A stretch of DNA of 64,000 bases from Tessaracoccus sp. (GTDB lineage: Bacteria; Actinomycetota; Actinomycetes; Propionibacteriales; Propionibacteriaceae). Positions 52,719 through 61,105 of this stretch are shown here, one piece after another. Every line of letters starts with the position of its first letter. Position 1 is the stretch's first letter. The notes below the pieces were generated by a model that worked only from the letters and a program-made list of their open reading frames with translations, ran no database searches and was not told the DNA's origin. The stretch is taken from NCBI RefSeq assembly GCF_016714275.1, contig NZ_JADJNP010000001.1, forward strand, positions 930,001 through 994,000, in the 5' to 3' direction. The position numbers and the translations under genes were made by a program.

Positions 52719-53210
52719 ATGAGCTTTGACGACCTGCTCGCGGCCAACGCCGAATTCGGTGCCAGCTTCACCGACGGCTACTTCGACGGCATCGCGAAGG
52801 CCGGTGTTGCGCTGGTGACCTGCATGGACTCCCGCATTGAGCCGCTGCGCATGCTCGGACTGAAGCTGGGCGATGCCAAGATCCTGCGTTCCCCCGGCGG
52901 CCGCGTCTCGGCCGAGGTCCTCACCGGACTCGTGCTCAGCGTGCAGCTGCTCCAGGTCAATCGCATCATGATCGTCCCGCACACCCGATGCGCAATGGCG
53001 ACGGGCACCGACGCCGACATCCGCCGCAAGATCGCGGAGAAGACCGGCGAGGACACCAGCTGGATCTCGTTCGGCGCGAATCCGGACCAGATGGGCCGGC
53101 TGAAGGAGGACGTCGACATGGTCTCGCGGCACCCGCGGATCAGGGGCGAGGCCGAGGTCGGGGGCTTCATGTACGACGTCGACACGGGTCTGCTGCGTCA
53201 GATCATGTGA
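52719..53210 (+). CDS. Beta-class carbonic anhydrase
   Basis: The protein has 163 residues, the short prokaryotic form. Zinc ligands and dyad are visible: Cys-x-Asp-x-Arg in 'TCMDSRIEP' and His-x-x-Cys in 'VPHTRCAM', with 'RSPGGRVSAEVL' between. It interconverts CO2 and bicarbonate in the cytoplasm. It follows parC by 50 bp and may be cotranscribed. It converges on the GntR regulator with 7 bp between. Confidence 0.93.
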   Translation: MSFDDLLAANAEFGASFTDGYFDGIAKAGVALVTCMDSRIEPLRMLGLKLGDAKILRSPGGRVSAEVLTGLVLSVQLLQVNRIMIVPHTRCAMATGTDADIRRKIAEKTGEDTSWISFGANPDQMGRLKEDVDMVSRHPRIRGEAEVGGFMYDVDTGLLRQIM

Positions 53211-53217
53211 CGCCGGC

Positions 53218-53901
53218 CTAGCCAAGAAGGACGCGGTGGGCCTCCCGGATGTGCCGGTCGACGCGCTCGGCGGCGAGATCGCCGTCGCCCTGCCTGATCG
53301 CCTCGAGGATCGCGCGGTGTTGCTGGTTCAGCCGTTCGCGGAAGCGAGGCCACGTGTCTAGCTCGCGTTCGGCCACGAGGATCTGAGTCGCGACGGCCTC
53401 ACGGATGGCGACTGTGATGTCGCGCATCAGCCGGTTGGCTCCCGCGCCGGCGATGGCCAGGTGGAACGCGGTGTCGAGTTCGTTGAAGGTGCGTTCGTCG
53501 GAGCTGGCGGTCATCTCGGCGAGCAGCCGTTGCAGCTCCGCGAGGTCGGCGGCGCTCGCCTGCCCCGCGGCTGCCCGCGCCGCGCCGCGTTCCAGGAGAA
53601 CGCGCGTCTTGGTCAGTTCATCGAAAGACACCGCGCCCAAGGCCACGTGTAGCCGGAGCACTCTTCCCAGCGCGATGCCTTGACCCGTCGCCACTCTTGT
53701 GCCGCCACCGGGACCGGCCTGCGATGTGACGACCCCCTGAGCCTGGAGCACCTTGATGGCCTCGCGGACGGCGCTCCTGCTGGCCCCTAGCCGCGAGGCC
53801 AGGTCTCGCTCGGTGGGAAGACGTTCCCCCGGCTGCACCCCGCCGTCGAGGATTTCCGAGGTCAGGTAGTCCAGTACTGCGTCGAACCCACCCGTTGTCA
53901 T
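53218..53901 (-). CDS. FadR/LldR-type GntR regulator of the lactate genes
   Basis: The protein has 227 residues from the ATG at 53901; an ATG at 53919 is an alternative. A winged helix-turn-helix ('GERLPTERDLASRLGASRSAVREAIKVLQAQGVV') is followed by an FCD ligand domain with 'FHLAIAGAGANRLM' and 'QHRAILEAIRQGDGDLAAERVDRHI'. It diverges from lctP-lutABC and two TGGTCWGACCA sites lie between. By analogy with LldR it represses the locus until lactate binds. Confidence 0.92.
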   Translation of the reverse strand: MTTGGFDAVLDYLTSEILDGGVQPGERLPTERDLASRLGASRSAVREAIKVLQAQGVVTSQAGPGGGTRVATGQGIALGRVLRLHVALGAVSFDELTKTRVLLERGAARAAAGQASAADLAELQRLLAEMTASSDERTFNELDTAFHLAIAGAGANRLMRDITVAIREAVATQILVAERELDTWPRFRERLNQQHRAILEAIRQGDGDLAAERVDRHIREAHRVLLG

Positions 53902-53961
53902 GTGCCCATTGTGCTGCATGCGCGGAGGCGTCTCGTGAGATGACCACGGAAATTCGGGGGA

Positions 53962-53972
53962 TGGTCTGACCA
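53962..53972. promoter_or_regulatory. GntR operator 1
   Basis: TGGTCTGACCA is a perfect 5-bp inverted repeat around T and fits the FadR-subfamily pattern TGGT-N3-ACCA. Confidence 0.78.
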
Positions 53973-53997
53973 ATTGGCCGAAACGTCTGCTATTTTC

Positions 53998-54008
53998 TGG
54001 TCAGACCA
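53998..54008. promoter_or_regulatory. GntR operator 2
   Basis: TGGTCAGACCA is the same palindrome with A in the centre, 36 bp centre to centre from operator 1. TATTTT (53991-53996) between the sites is the likely -10 for lctP. Confidence 0.78.
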
Positions 54009-54041
54009 GTCTTTTGGTTCCCACAGACAACGGAGTCCTCC

Positions 54042-55709
54042 ATGTACCAACCGGAGATCGCCCCCTTGGGCAACCTCACCCTTTCGGCGCTCGTCGCGCT
54101 CATTCCCCTGCTCGTCATGTTCTTCACCCTGGGCGTTCTGAAGTGGAAGGCCCACTTCGCCGGGCTCGCCTCCCTCGGCGCCGCGCTGGTCGTCGCCGTC
54201 GTCGCGTACCAGATGCCCGTCGGCCTCGCCTTCCTTGCCGCCAGCGAGGGCGCGGTGTTCGGCCTCTTCCCCATCACCTGGATCGTGTTGACGGCCATCT
54301 GGCTCTACCAGGTGACCGTGATCAGTGGCAGGTTCGAGGACCTCCGGGCCACCTTCGGCCTGATCTCCGAGGATCCCCGCATCCTCGCCATCCTGATCGC
54401 CTTCTGCTTCGGCGGGCTGATGGAGGCCCTCGCCGGGTTCGGCGCTCCCGTCGCGATCACCGGCGTCATGCTGATGTCGATCGGCTTCTCCGCATTCCGC
54501 GCCGCCATGGTCGTGCTCCTCGCCAATACCGCTCCGGTCGCATTCGGCGCCGTCGCCATCCCGATCATCACCGCGGGCAACCTCACCGGCATCCCCTACC
54601 AGCAGATCGGCGCCTACGTCGGCCACCAGTCGCCGGTACTTGCGCTGTTCGTGCCGCTCCTGCTCGTCCTGCTTGCCGACGGCCGGCGCGGGCTGAAGCA
54701 GGTCTGGCCCGCCGCGCTCGTGATCGGTTTCTCGTTCGCCATCGCCCAGTGGATCTCCGCCACCTACCTCTCCGTCGAGCTGACCGACGTCATCGCCTCC
54801 CTCTTCGCGCTGGCCATGGGCGTTGTCTTCCTCCGCTTCTGGAAGCCCCAGGGTGGCGAAGAGGCACTGGAGCGCCTCGCCGCGGAGCGCGCCGCCGAAC
54901 GCCTGACCGACGTCGCGGCCGACGACCACTCCGCCCCGACCGGCTCCCTCACCGGCGGTCGCATCTTCATGGCACTGTTCCCGTACCTGCTGGTCATCGC
55001 GATCTTCTCCACGGCAAAGCTCGTGCCCGCCGTCGTGAAGTTCCTCGCCTCTACGGACCTCAAGATCAAGTGGCCCGGCCTCTACGGCAACCTGCTGAAC
55101 AACGCGGGCGAGCCCAGCTCGTCGGCTATCTACAACTTTCAGTGGCTGTCCAGCCCCGGCACCCTTCTCGTGATCACGGCCCTCATCGTCGGCGTCGTGT
55201 ACCGCGTGTCGCTCCGCGACATGTTCGCCGAACTCGGCCGCACCGTGCACAAGATGCGCTGGTCCGCGCTGACCATCGCGACAGTGCTCTCGCTGGCCTA
55301 TGTCATGAACCAGTCGGGCCAGACCATCACGATCGGTGCCTGGATCGCCGGGGTCGGCGCCGCGTTCGCGTTCTTCTCTCCCATCCTCGGCTGGATCGGC
55401 ACCGCCGTCACCGGCTCCGACACCTCCGCTAACGCGCTGTTCGCCACGTTGCAGCAGACGACCGCGGAGAAGGTGGGCCTCGATCCCACCCTGCTGGTGG
55501 CAGCCAATACGACCGGCGGCGTCGTCGGAAAGATGATCAGCCCGCAGAACCTGGCCATCGCCTGCTCCGCCGTCGGCTTGCTCGGTGCCGAATCGTCGCT
55601 CTTCCGGCGCGTCATCTGGTGGAGCCTTGGCATGCTTGTCGTGTTGTGCCTGCTGATCGGTCTGCAGTCCACGCCCGTTCTGAGCTGGATGCTCCCCGTC
55701 TTCAACTAG
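54042..55709 (+). CDS. lctP: L-lactate permease
   Basis: The protein has 555 residues with about 12-14 membrane helices. LctP-family lines are 'ALIPLLVMFFTLGVLKWKAH', 'FGGLMEALAGFGAPVAITGVML', 'NTAPVAFGAVAIPIITAGNLTG', and near the end 'GWIGTAVTGSDTSANALFATLQQTTAEKVGLDPTLLVAANTTGGVVGKMISPQNLAIA' (cited for its TGSDTS and NTTGG motifs). It imports lactate with protons. It is the first gene of the lactate operon, 15 bp before lutA. Confidence 0.96.
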   Translation: MYQPEIAPLGNLTLSALVALIPLLVMFFTLGVLKWKAHFAGLASLGAALVVAVVAYQMPVGLAFLAASEGAVFGLFPITWIVLTAIWLYQVTVISGRFEDLRATFGLISEDPRILAILIAFCFGGLMEALAGFGAPVAITGVMLMSIGFSAFRAAMVVLLANTAPVAFGAVAIPIITAGNLTGIPYQQIGAYVGHQSPVLALFVPLLLVLLADGRRGLKQVWPAALVIGFSFAIAQWISATYLSVELTDVIASLFALAMGVVFLRFWKPQGGEEALERLAAERAAERLTDVAADDHSAPTGSLTGGRIFMALFPYLLVIAIFSTAKLVPAVVKFLASTDLKIKWPGLYGNLLNNAGEPSSSAIYNFQWLSSPGTLLVITALIVGVVYRVSLRDMFAELGRTVHKMRWSALTIATVLSLAYVMNQSGQTITIGAWIAGVGAAFAFFSPILGWIGTAVTGSDTSANALFATLQQTTAEKVGLDPTLLVAANTTGGVVGKMISPQNLAIACSAVGLLGAESSLFRRVIWWSLGMLVVLCLLIGLQSTPVLSWMLPVFN

Positions 55710-55724
55710 GAGGAGGTCGCTTCC

Positions 55725-56477
55725 ATGGCCACCGGACCCACCGTCGCGCTGTTCGCGACCTGCATCAACGACACCATGAAGCCGTCCATCCCCATCGCCA
55801 CGGTCAGGGTGCTGGAGAGGCTCGGCTGCCGGGTCGTCTACCCCGCGCGGCAGACCTGCTGCGGCCAGATCATGACCAACACGGGCTACTGGAAGGAGGC
55901 CCTGCCGACGGTGCGCAACTACGTCGCTTCCTTCGGTGACTACGAGTACATCGTCGGTCCGTCTGGTTCCTGCGTCGGATCCGTCCGGCACCAGCACGAG
56001 ATGCTCGCCCGGCACGCCGGTGATGAGCCGCTCGCGGAGGATGCAGCGGCGGTGGCGTCGCGGAGCTATGAGCTCAGCGAGTTCCTGATCGACGTGCTGG
56101 GCGTCACCGACGTCGGCGCCTACTTCCCGCACCGCGTCACCTATCACCCGACGTGCCACTCGATCCGCGTCGCGAAGGTGGGTGACCGCCCCCTGCGCCT
56201 GCTGCACGCCGTGCGGGGTATCGAGTTGCTCGACCTGCCCGGGGCGGAGCAGTGCTGCGGGTTCGGCGGCACGTTCTCGGTCAAGAACCCGGATGTGTCG
56301 ATCGCCATGGCGACGGACAAGGCGGCCAACGTCGCCTCGACCGGCGCCGAGTACCTCGTCGCCGGCGACCAGGCGTGCCTGATGAACATCGGCGGCGTGC
56401 TGCACCGCGAGCACGCGCCCGTCCGCACCATCCACCTCGCCGAGATTCTCGCCAGCACAGAGGAGGACCCCCGATGA
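55725..56477 (+). CDS. lutA: Lactate utilization protein LutA ((Fe-S)-binding)
   Basis: The protein has 250 residues. Two CCG domains ligate a cluster: 'CRVVYPARQTCCGQIMTNTG' and 'PTCHSIR...EQCCGFGGTFSVKNP'. With LutB and LutC it forms the cytochrome-independent lactate oxidation complex known from Bacillus subtilis. The last four bases overlap lutB. Confidence 0.95.
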   Translation: MATGPTVALFATCINDTMKPSIPIATVRVLERLGCRVVYPARQTCCGQIMTNTGYWKEALPTVRNYVASFGDYEYIVGPSGSCVGSVRHQHEMLARHAGDEPLAEDAAAVASRSYELSEFLIDVLGVTDVGAYFPHRVTYHPTCHSIRVAKVGDRPLRLLHAVRGIELLDLPGAEQCCGFGGTFSVKNPDVSIAMATDKAANVASTGAEYLVAGDQACLMNIGGVLHREHAPVRTIHLAEILASTEEDPR

Positions 56478-57955
56478 GCACCACCGCTGCCCGGCGCACG
56501 CCGGAGCCCGGAACCTGGCTCGGCATCCCCGAGTTCCCCAAGGCCGCCAAGGCCGGCCTCGCGAACGCCCAGCTCCGCAAGAACCTCGCCCACGCGACGA
56601 CGACGATCCGTGCCAAGCGCGTCGCCCGCGCCTCCGAGGTGCCCGATTGGGAGGACCTGCGCACCGCCGCAGCCCAGATCAAGGACCGCGTCGGCCGCCA
56701 CCTGGACACCTACCTACTCCAGGCAGAGGCGGCCATGACCGCCGCGGGGATCACTGTGCACTGGGCCCGCGACGCCGATGATGCCAACCGCATCGTCGCC
56801 GACATCGCCAAGGTAAAGGGCGTCGACGAGGTTGTGAAGATCAAGTCGATGGCCACGCAGGAGATCGACCTCAACGAGGCCCTTGAGGCCGAGGGCATCG
56901 CGGCGTGGGAGACCGACCTCGCCGAGCTCATCGTGCAGCTCGGCCACGACCTCCCCAGCCACATCCTCGTGCCCGCTATCCACCGCAACCGCAGCGAGGT
57001 GCGCGAGATCTTCGTTGAGGAGATGGGGCGCTACGGCACACCTGCCCCCGAGGGCATCTCGGACAACCCGCCGGAGCTGGCGGAGGCGGCCCGCGTCCAT
57101 CTCCGCGAGAAGTTCCTCCGCGCCGAGATGGCCGTCTCCGGCGGCAACTTCATCGTCGCGGAGACGGGCACGCTCGTCATCGTCGAGTCGGAGGGCAACG
57201 GCCGGATGTGCCTGACGCTGCCGAAGACGCTGGTGTCGGTCGTCGGCATCGAGAAGATCGTGCCGACCGTCGAGGACCTCGAAGTGTTCCTCAAGCTGCT
57301 CCCCCGGTCGTCCACGGGCGAGCGGATGAACCCGTACACGTCCATGTGGACCGGCGTGACCGAGGGGGACGGCCCGCAGGACCTGCACGTCATCCTGCTC
57401 GACAACGGCCGCAGCCGCGTCCTCTCGGACCCGACGGGAAGGGCGGCGCTGCGGTGCATCCGCTGCTCCGCATGCCTCAACATCTGCCCGGTCTACGAGC
57501 GGGTCGGCGGTCACGCGTACGGCTCCCCGTACCCAGGCCCGATCGGCGCGATCCTCGGCCCGCAGCTCAGAGGCCTCGACGACGCGCGCGACCGAGCCCT
57601 GCCCTTCGCCTCGACGCTCTGCGGCGCCTGCAACGACGTTTGTCCGGTGCGGATCCCGTTCACCGACATCCTCGTGCACCTGCGGCACAAGGTGGTCGAG
57701 CACAAGACGGCGGACCACGCCACCGGCGAGCAGGCGATCATGAAGACCGCGGCGTGGGTGATGTCCGACGGTGCCCACCTGGCAGAGGCCCAACTGGCGA
57801 CCCGCACCGCGGGTGCGGTGTTCGGGAAGAGATGGCTCGGAAAGCTCCCCATCCCCATCGCCTCCCGCTGGCTCCGCGCCCGCGACGTCGAGGCGCCGCC
57901 CAAGCAGACGTTCCGCCAGTGGTGGAAGAAGAACCGCGAAGGAGATGCACGATGA
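56474..57955 (+). CDS. lutB: Lactate utilization protein LutB (iron-sulfur)
   Basis: The protein has 493 residues from the ATG overlapping the lutA stop. An LUD domain comes first ('VVKIKSMATQEIDLNEALEAEGI', 'SGGNFIVAETGTLVIVESEGNGR'), then two 4Fe-4S motifs: 'CIRCSACLNICPVY' and 'CGACNDVCPVRIP'. The C-terminal DUF3390-like tail ends 'FRQWWKKNREG'. The length is normal for the family. It is coupled to lutC by ATGA. Confidence 0.95.
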   Translation: MSTTAARRTPEPGTWLGIPEFPKAAKAGLANAQLRKNLAHATTTIRAKRVARASEVPDWEDLRTAAAQIKDRVGRHLDTYLLQAEAAMTAAGITVHWARDADDANRIVADIAKVKGVDEVVKIKSMATQEIDLNEALEAEGIAAWETDLAELIVQLGHDLPSHILVPAIHRNRSEVREIFVEEMGRYGTPAPEGISDNPPELAEAARVHLREKFLRAEMAVSGGNFIVAETGTLVIVESEGNGRMCLTLPKTLVSVVGIEKIVPTVEDLEVFLKLLPRSSTGERMNPYTSMWTGVTEGDGPQDLHVILLDNGRSRVLSDPTGRAALRCIRCSACLNICPVYERVGGHAYGSPYPGPIGAILGPQLRGLDDARDRALPFASTLCGACNDVCPVRIPFTDILVHLRHKVVEHKTADHATGEQAIMKTAAWVMSDGAHLAEAQLATRTAGAVFGKRWLGKLPIPIASRWLRARDVEAPPKQTFRQWWKKNREGDAR

Positions 57956-58647
57956 GCGCGGCGCGAAACGAGGTCGTCGGGACGCAAGGCACGGCGCGCG
58001 ATGAGGTGCTCCGGAGGGTGCGGGCTGCGATCGCGGACGTCGCCGAACCGGATCCCGCAGCGGACGTGCCCGTGACGTGGGTCTACGGACGGCACCTGGG
58101 AACCGTCGACGTGCTCGCCGACTTCGTGGAGAAGGTCGAGGACTACAAGGCGGGCATTAGCCGGTGCCGGCCGGACGAGGTGCCCGCGGCCGTGGTCGCG
58201 GCGCTGGCGTCGTTCGACGTCACGAGCGTTGTCCTGCCTGCCGGCATCCCGCCGGAGTGGACCGATGCGGTGGAGGGGGCGGGCATCGAGGTCCGTCGCG
58301 ACGATCCGCCGCTCACCTCGCAGCAGTTGAACGGAACGGATGCCGTGGTCACGACCGCGGCCGTGGGCATGGCGGACTCGGGGACCATCGCCCTCGACCA
58401 CGGTCCGGGCCAGGGCCGGCGCGCGCTGACGCTCCTCCCTGACGTGCACGTGTGCGTCATCGCGGCGGACCAGGTGGTCAGCGATGTACCGGAGGGCATC
58501 GCGCGCCTCGCCCCGGGCCTTCGCGCGCGTCGTCCTGTGACCTGGTTGAGTGGAGGATCGGCGACGAGCGACATCGAACTCGACCGCGTCGAGGGTGTCC
58601 ACGGCCCCCGCCATTTGGCGGTGGTCCTGGTCACCCCCGCTGGCTGA
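57952..58647 (+). CDS. lutC: Lactate utilization protein LutC
   Basis: The protein has 231 residues with AAGGAG upstream. A single LUD domain is visible: 'AVVTTAAVGMADSGTIALDHGPGQGRRALTLLPDVHVCVI' (in pieces) and 'LSGGSATSDIELDRVEGVHGPRHLAVVLV'. It is the third component of the lactate oxidation complex. A repeat element follows directly after its stop. Confidence 0.94.
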   Translation: MSAARNEVVGTQGTARDEVLRRVRAAIADVAEPDPAADVPVTWVYGRHLGTVDVLADFVEKVEDYKAGISRCRPDEVPAAVVAALASFDVTSVVLPAGIPPEWTDAVEGAGIEVRRDDPPLTSQQLNGTDAVVTTAAVGMADSGTIALDHGPGQGRRALTLLPDVHVCVIAADQVVSDVPEGIARLAPGLRARRPVTWLSGGSATSDIELDRVEGVHGPRHLAVVLVTPAG

Positions 58648-58656
58648 GCCGCCTCA

Positions 58657-58693
58657 CCGCTGGTTGAGCCGGACCCCGCGCGAGCGCCAGCGG
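58657..58693. repeat. REP-like palindromic repeat, copy 3
   Basis: On the minus strand it reads CCGCTGGCGCTCGCGCGGGG then TCCGGCTCAACCAGCGG, matching the right half of copy 2. It fills the gap between the convergent lutC and topoisomerase subunit B genes. A second partial unit (GCTGGCTGAGCCG) overlaps the lutC stop. Confidence 0.75.
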
Positions 58694-60769
58694 TCAGGCG
58701 TCGATGCGGTCGGCGTCGAGGGCGTAGGCGCCCTCGATGATGAACTCCTTACGGGGGGCGACCTCGCCGCCCATCAGCATCTCGAACACGTGCTCGGCGG
58801 CGTTGGCGTCGTCGACGGTGATCCGGCGGAGCGTGCGGTGGGCAGGACTCATGGTGGTTTCCTTGAGCTGCGAGGCGTCCATCTCGCCGAGGCCCTTGTA
58901 GCGCTGCGGCTCCTTGAACTTCTGCCCACGCTTGGTGAGCTCGGCGAGCTTCCGCTGGTACTCCGCGTCGGAGTACGTGTAGATGTACTTGTCCTGGCCC
59001 TTGCGCGGGTTGGTCAGCTCGAAGCGGTGCAGCGGCGGGACAGCGGCGTAGACGCGTCCGGCCTCGACAAGCGGGCGCATGTAGCGGAAGAACAGCGTCG
59101 CGAGCAGGCAGCGGATGTGGGCGCCGTCGGAATCCGCGTCGGCCATGAAGATGACCTTGCCGTAGCGGGCGGCGTCGAGGTCGAACGTGCGGCCGGAGCC
59201 GGCGCCGACGACCTGGATGATCGACGCGCATTCGGCGTTCTTCAGCATGTCGCCGACCGATGCCTTCTGCACGTTCAGGATCTTGCCCCGGATGGGCAGC
59301 AGCGCCTGAAACTCCGAGTTGCGGGCGACATTGGCGGTGCCGAGCGCGGAGTCGCCCTCGACGATGAACAGTTCGGTCGCGTCGACGTTATTCGACCGGC
59401 AGTCCTTGAGCTTCGGAGGCAGCGTCGACGACTCGAGCGCATTCTTGCGGCGCTGGTTCTCCTTGTGGGCGCGGGCCTGGACGCGGGTGCGCGCCGCGGA
59501 GACCACCTTTTCCTGCAGTTGCCGCGCCACCTGCCGGGTCTTGTTCGCCGATAGGAACGCGCCCATCTCGGACTCGACGATCCGCGCCACGAGCCGCTGC
59601 ACCGGCGGCGTGCCCAGCACCTCCTTGGTCTGGCCCTCGAACTGCGGCTCGGCGAGGCGCACCGTGACAACAGCCGTCAGGCCCTCGAGGCAGTCGTCCT
59701 TGACGATCTCCTCGCCCGCCTTCAGGAGGCCCCGCGTGCCTTCGAACGACTTCACGAACGCCCTCGTCAGGCCGCGCTCGAAGCCGCTGACGTGCGTACC
59801 GCCCTTCGGGGTGGCGATGATGTTGACGAAGGATCGCAGCACCGTGTCGTAGCCGGTGCCCCAGCGCACGGCGATGTCGACGTCGAGGTCGCGCTCGACG
59901 TCCGTGGGCGTCATCGCGCCGAACTGGTCGAGCATCGGCACTGTCTCGACGAAGGAGTCGCGGCCCTGGAGCCGGACTATGTCGGTGAGGGGCGCGTCGG
60001 GGGCGAGGAAGTCGGCGAACTCGGTGATGCCGCCCTCGTGGAGGAACGACTCGTGGGTCGGCTCGGGACCGCGCAGGTCGGCGACGTCCAGCCTCAGTCC
60101 CGGCACCAGGAATGACGTCTGGCGCGCGCGGTCGTTCAGCTGCCCGATCGACAACTCGGCGTCGGCCAGGAAGATCTGCCGGTCCGGCCAGTACCGGACG
60201 CGCGTGCCGGTCTTGGCCTTGGCGACGCGCCTGCCCTTGCGGAGCCCTCCGCCCGGGGTGAACGGCGCATCGGGGCCGTCGCCGTCGAACGTTCCGACGA
60301 CGCCGCGGCGGAAGCTCATCTCCCACGTGGCGCCGTTGCGGTCCACGGCGACGTCGAGGCGCGAACTCAGCGCGTTGACCACCGAGGCGCCGACACCGTG
60401 CAGGCCACCGGTCGCGTTGTAGGAGGAGTTCCCGAACTTGCCGCCGGCGTGCAGCTTCGTGAAGACCACCTCGACGCCGCTCAGGCCCGTGCGAGGCTCG
60501 GTGTCGACGGGGATGCCGCGGGCGTGATCCGTGACCGCGATCGACCCGTCCGCGGCCAGTTCCACCTGGATCTCCGTGCCGAAGCCGGCGAGGGCCTCGT
60601 CGACCGCGTTGTCGATGATCTCCCAGAGGCAGTGCATGAGCCCACGGGTGTCGGTAGAGCCGATGTACATCGCCGGTCGTTTACGCACGGCCTCGAGGCC
60701 CTCGAGGACCAGGAGGTTCTTCGCCTCGTACTCGCGGGAGTGCGGCGTCACGCTGTTCTGGGATTGCAC
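58694..60769 (-). CDS. parE: Type IIA DNA topoisomerase subunit B (topoisomerase IV/ParE-like)
   Basis: The protein has 691 residues. The GHKL ATPase shows 'RKRPAMYIGSTDTRGLMHCLWEIIDNAVDEALAGF' (in pieces) and 'GGLHGVGASVVNALS'. The transducer domain contains the switch-Lys region 'NKTRQVARQLQ'. The TOPRIM domain has 'FIVEGDSALGTA' and the metal site 'VIFMADADSDGAHIR'. The C-terminal 'QRYKGLGEMDASQLKETTM' is present. It pairs with the subunit A gene at 50-52.7 kb, towards which it is transcribed. Confidence 0.95.
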   Translation of the reverse strand: MQSQNSVTPHSREYEAKNLLVLEGLEAVRKRPAMYIGSTDTRGLMHCLWEIIDNAVDEALAGFGTEIQVELAADGSIAVTDHARGIPVDTEPRTGLSGVEVVFTKLHAGGKFGNSSYNATGGLHGVGASVVNALSSRLDVAVDRNGATWEMSFRRGVVGTFDGDGPDAPFTPGGGLRKGRRVAKAKTGTRVRYWPDRQIFLADAELSIGQLNDRARQTSFLVPGLRLDVADLRGPEPTHESFLHEGGITEFADFLAPDAPLTDIVRLQGRDSFVETVPMLDQFGAMTPTDVERDLDVDIAVRWGTGYDTVLRSFVNIIATPKGGTHVSGFERGLTRAFVKSFEGTRGLLKAGEEIVKDDCLEGLTAVVTVRLAEPQFEGQTKEVLGTPPVQRLVARIVESEMGAFLSANKTRQVARQLQEKVVSAARTRVQARAHKENQRRKNALESSTLPPKLKDCRSNNVDATELFIVEGDSALGTANVARNSEFQALLPIRGKILNVQKASVGDMLKNAECASIIQVVGAGSGRTFDLDAARYGKVIFMADADSDGAHIRCLLATLFFRYMRPLVEAGRVYAAVPPLHRFELTNPRKGQDKYIYTYSDAEYQRKLAELTKRGQKFKEPQRYKGLGEMDASQLKETTMSPAHRTLRRITVDDANAAEHVFEMLMGGEVAPRKEFIIEGAYALDADRIDA

Positions 60770-60904
60770 CGCGCCAGGCTACCGGCCCGGACCGGAATCA
60801 TCCGCGAGCGAAACGCGGACGCGACAACGCGACACGACGCCCGAATCCTTGTCCAACCGGGTACGTTGGTTCCCAGTAGACCCGCCGAGATATGGGAGGC
60901 GACC

Positions 60905-61105
60905 ATGACTGAACTTGCCGCGGACCCCACCCTGACCGCCGTCGATCGCTGTGATCGCTGCGGCGCCCAGGCCTACCTTCGAGTGTTTCTCCGCTCCGGC
61001 GGCGAGCTCATGTTCTGCGCGCATCACGCGGCTGCACACCGCGAGAAGCTGCACGAAGTGGCCGCCCGGATCCAGGACGAGACGGCGCGGCTCAGCGAGC
61101 GCTGA
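60905..61105 (+). CDS. DUF7455-type small cysteine/histidine protein
   Basis: The protein has 66 residues from the ATG at 60905, preceded by GGGAGG. Putative metal ligands are CDRCGAQAY and 'ELMFCAHHAAAH', forming a small zinc-ribbon-like fold. Similar tiny proteins are common near RNA polymerase or topoisomerase genes in actinobacteria. The function is unknown. Its last 14 bp overlap the opposing nudC gene. The frame open to 60398 is a shadow of parE. Confidence 0.85.
   Translation: MTELAADPTLTAVDRCDRCGAQAYLRVFLRSGGELMFCAHHAAAHREKLHEVAARIQDETARLSER

Noticed and set aside
53898..56435. 845-codon open frame on the minus strand opposite lctP and lutA
   Set aside because: The product is Gly/Asp/Glu/Arg/His-rich low-complexity sequence. 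The plus-strand genes have full family motifs, ribosome sites and coupled starts.
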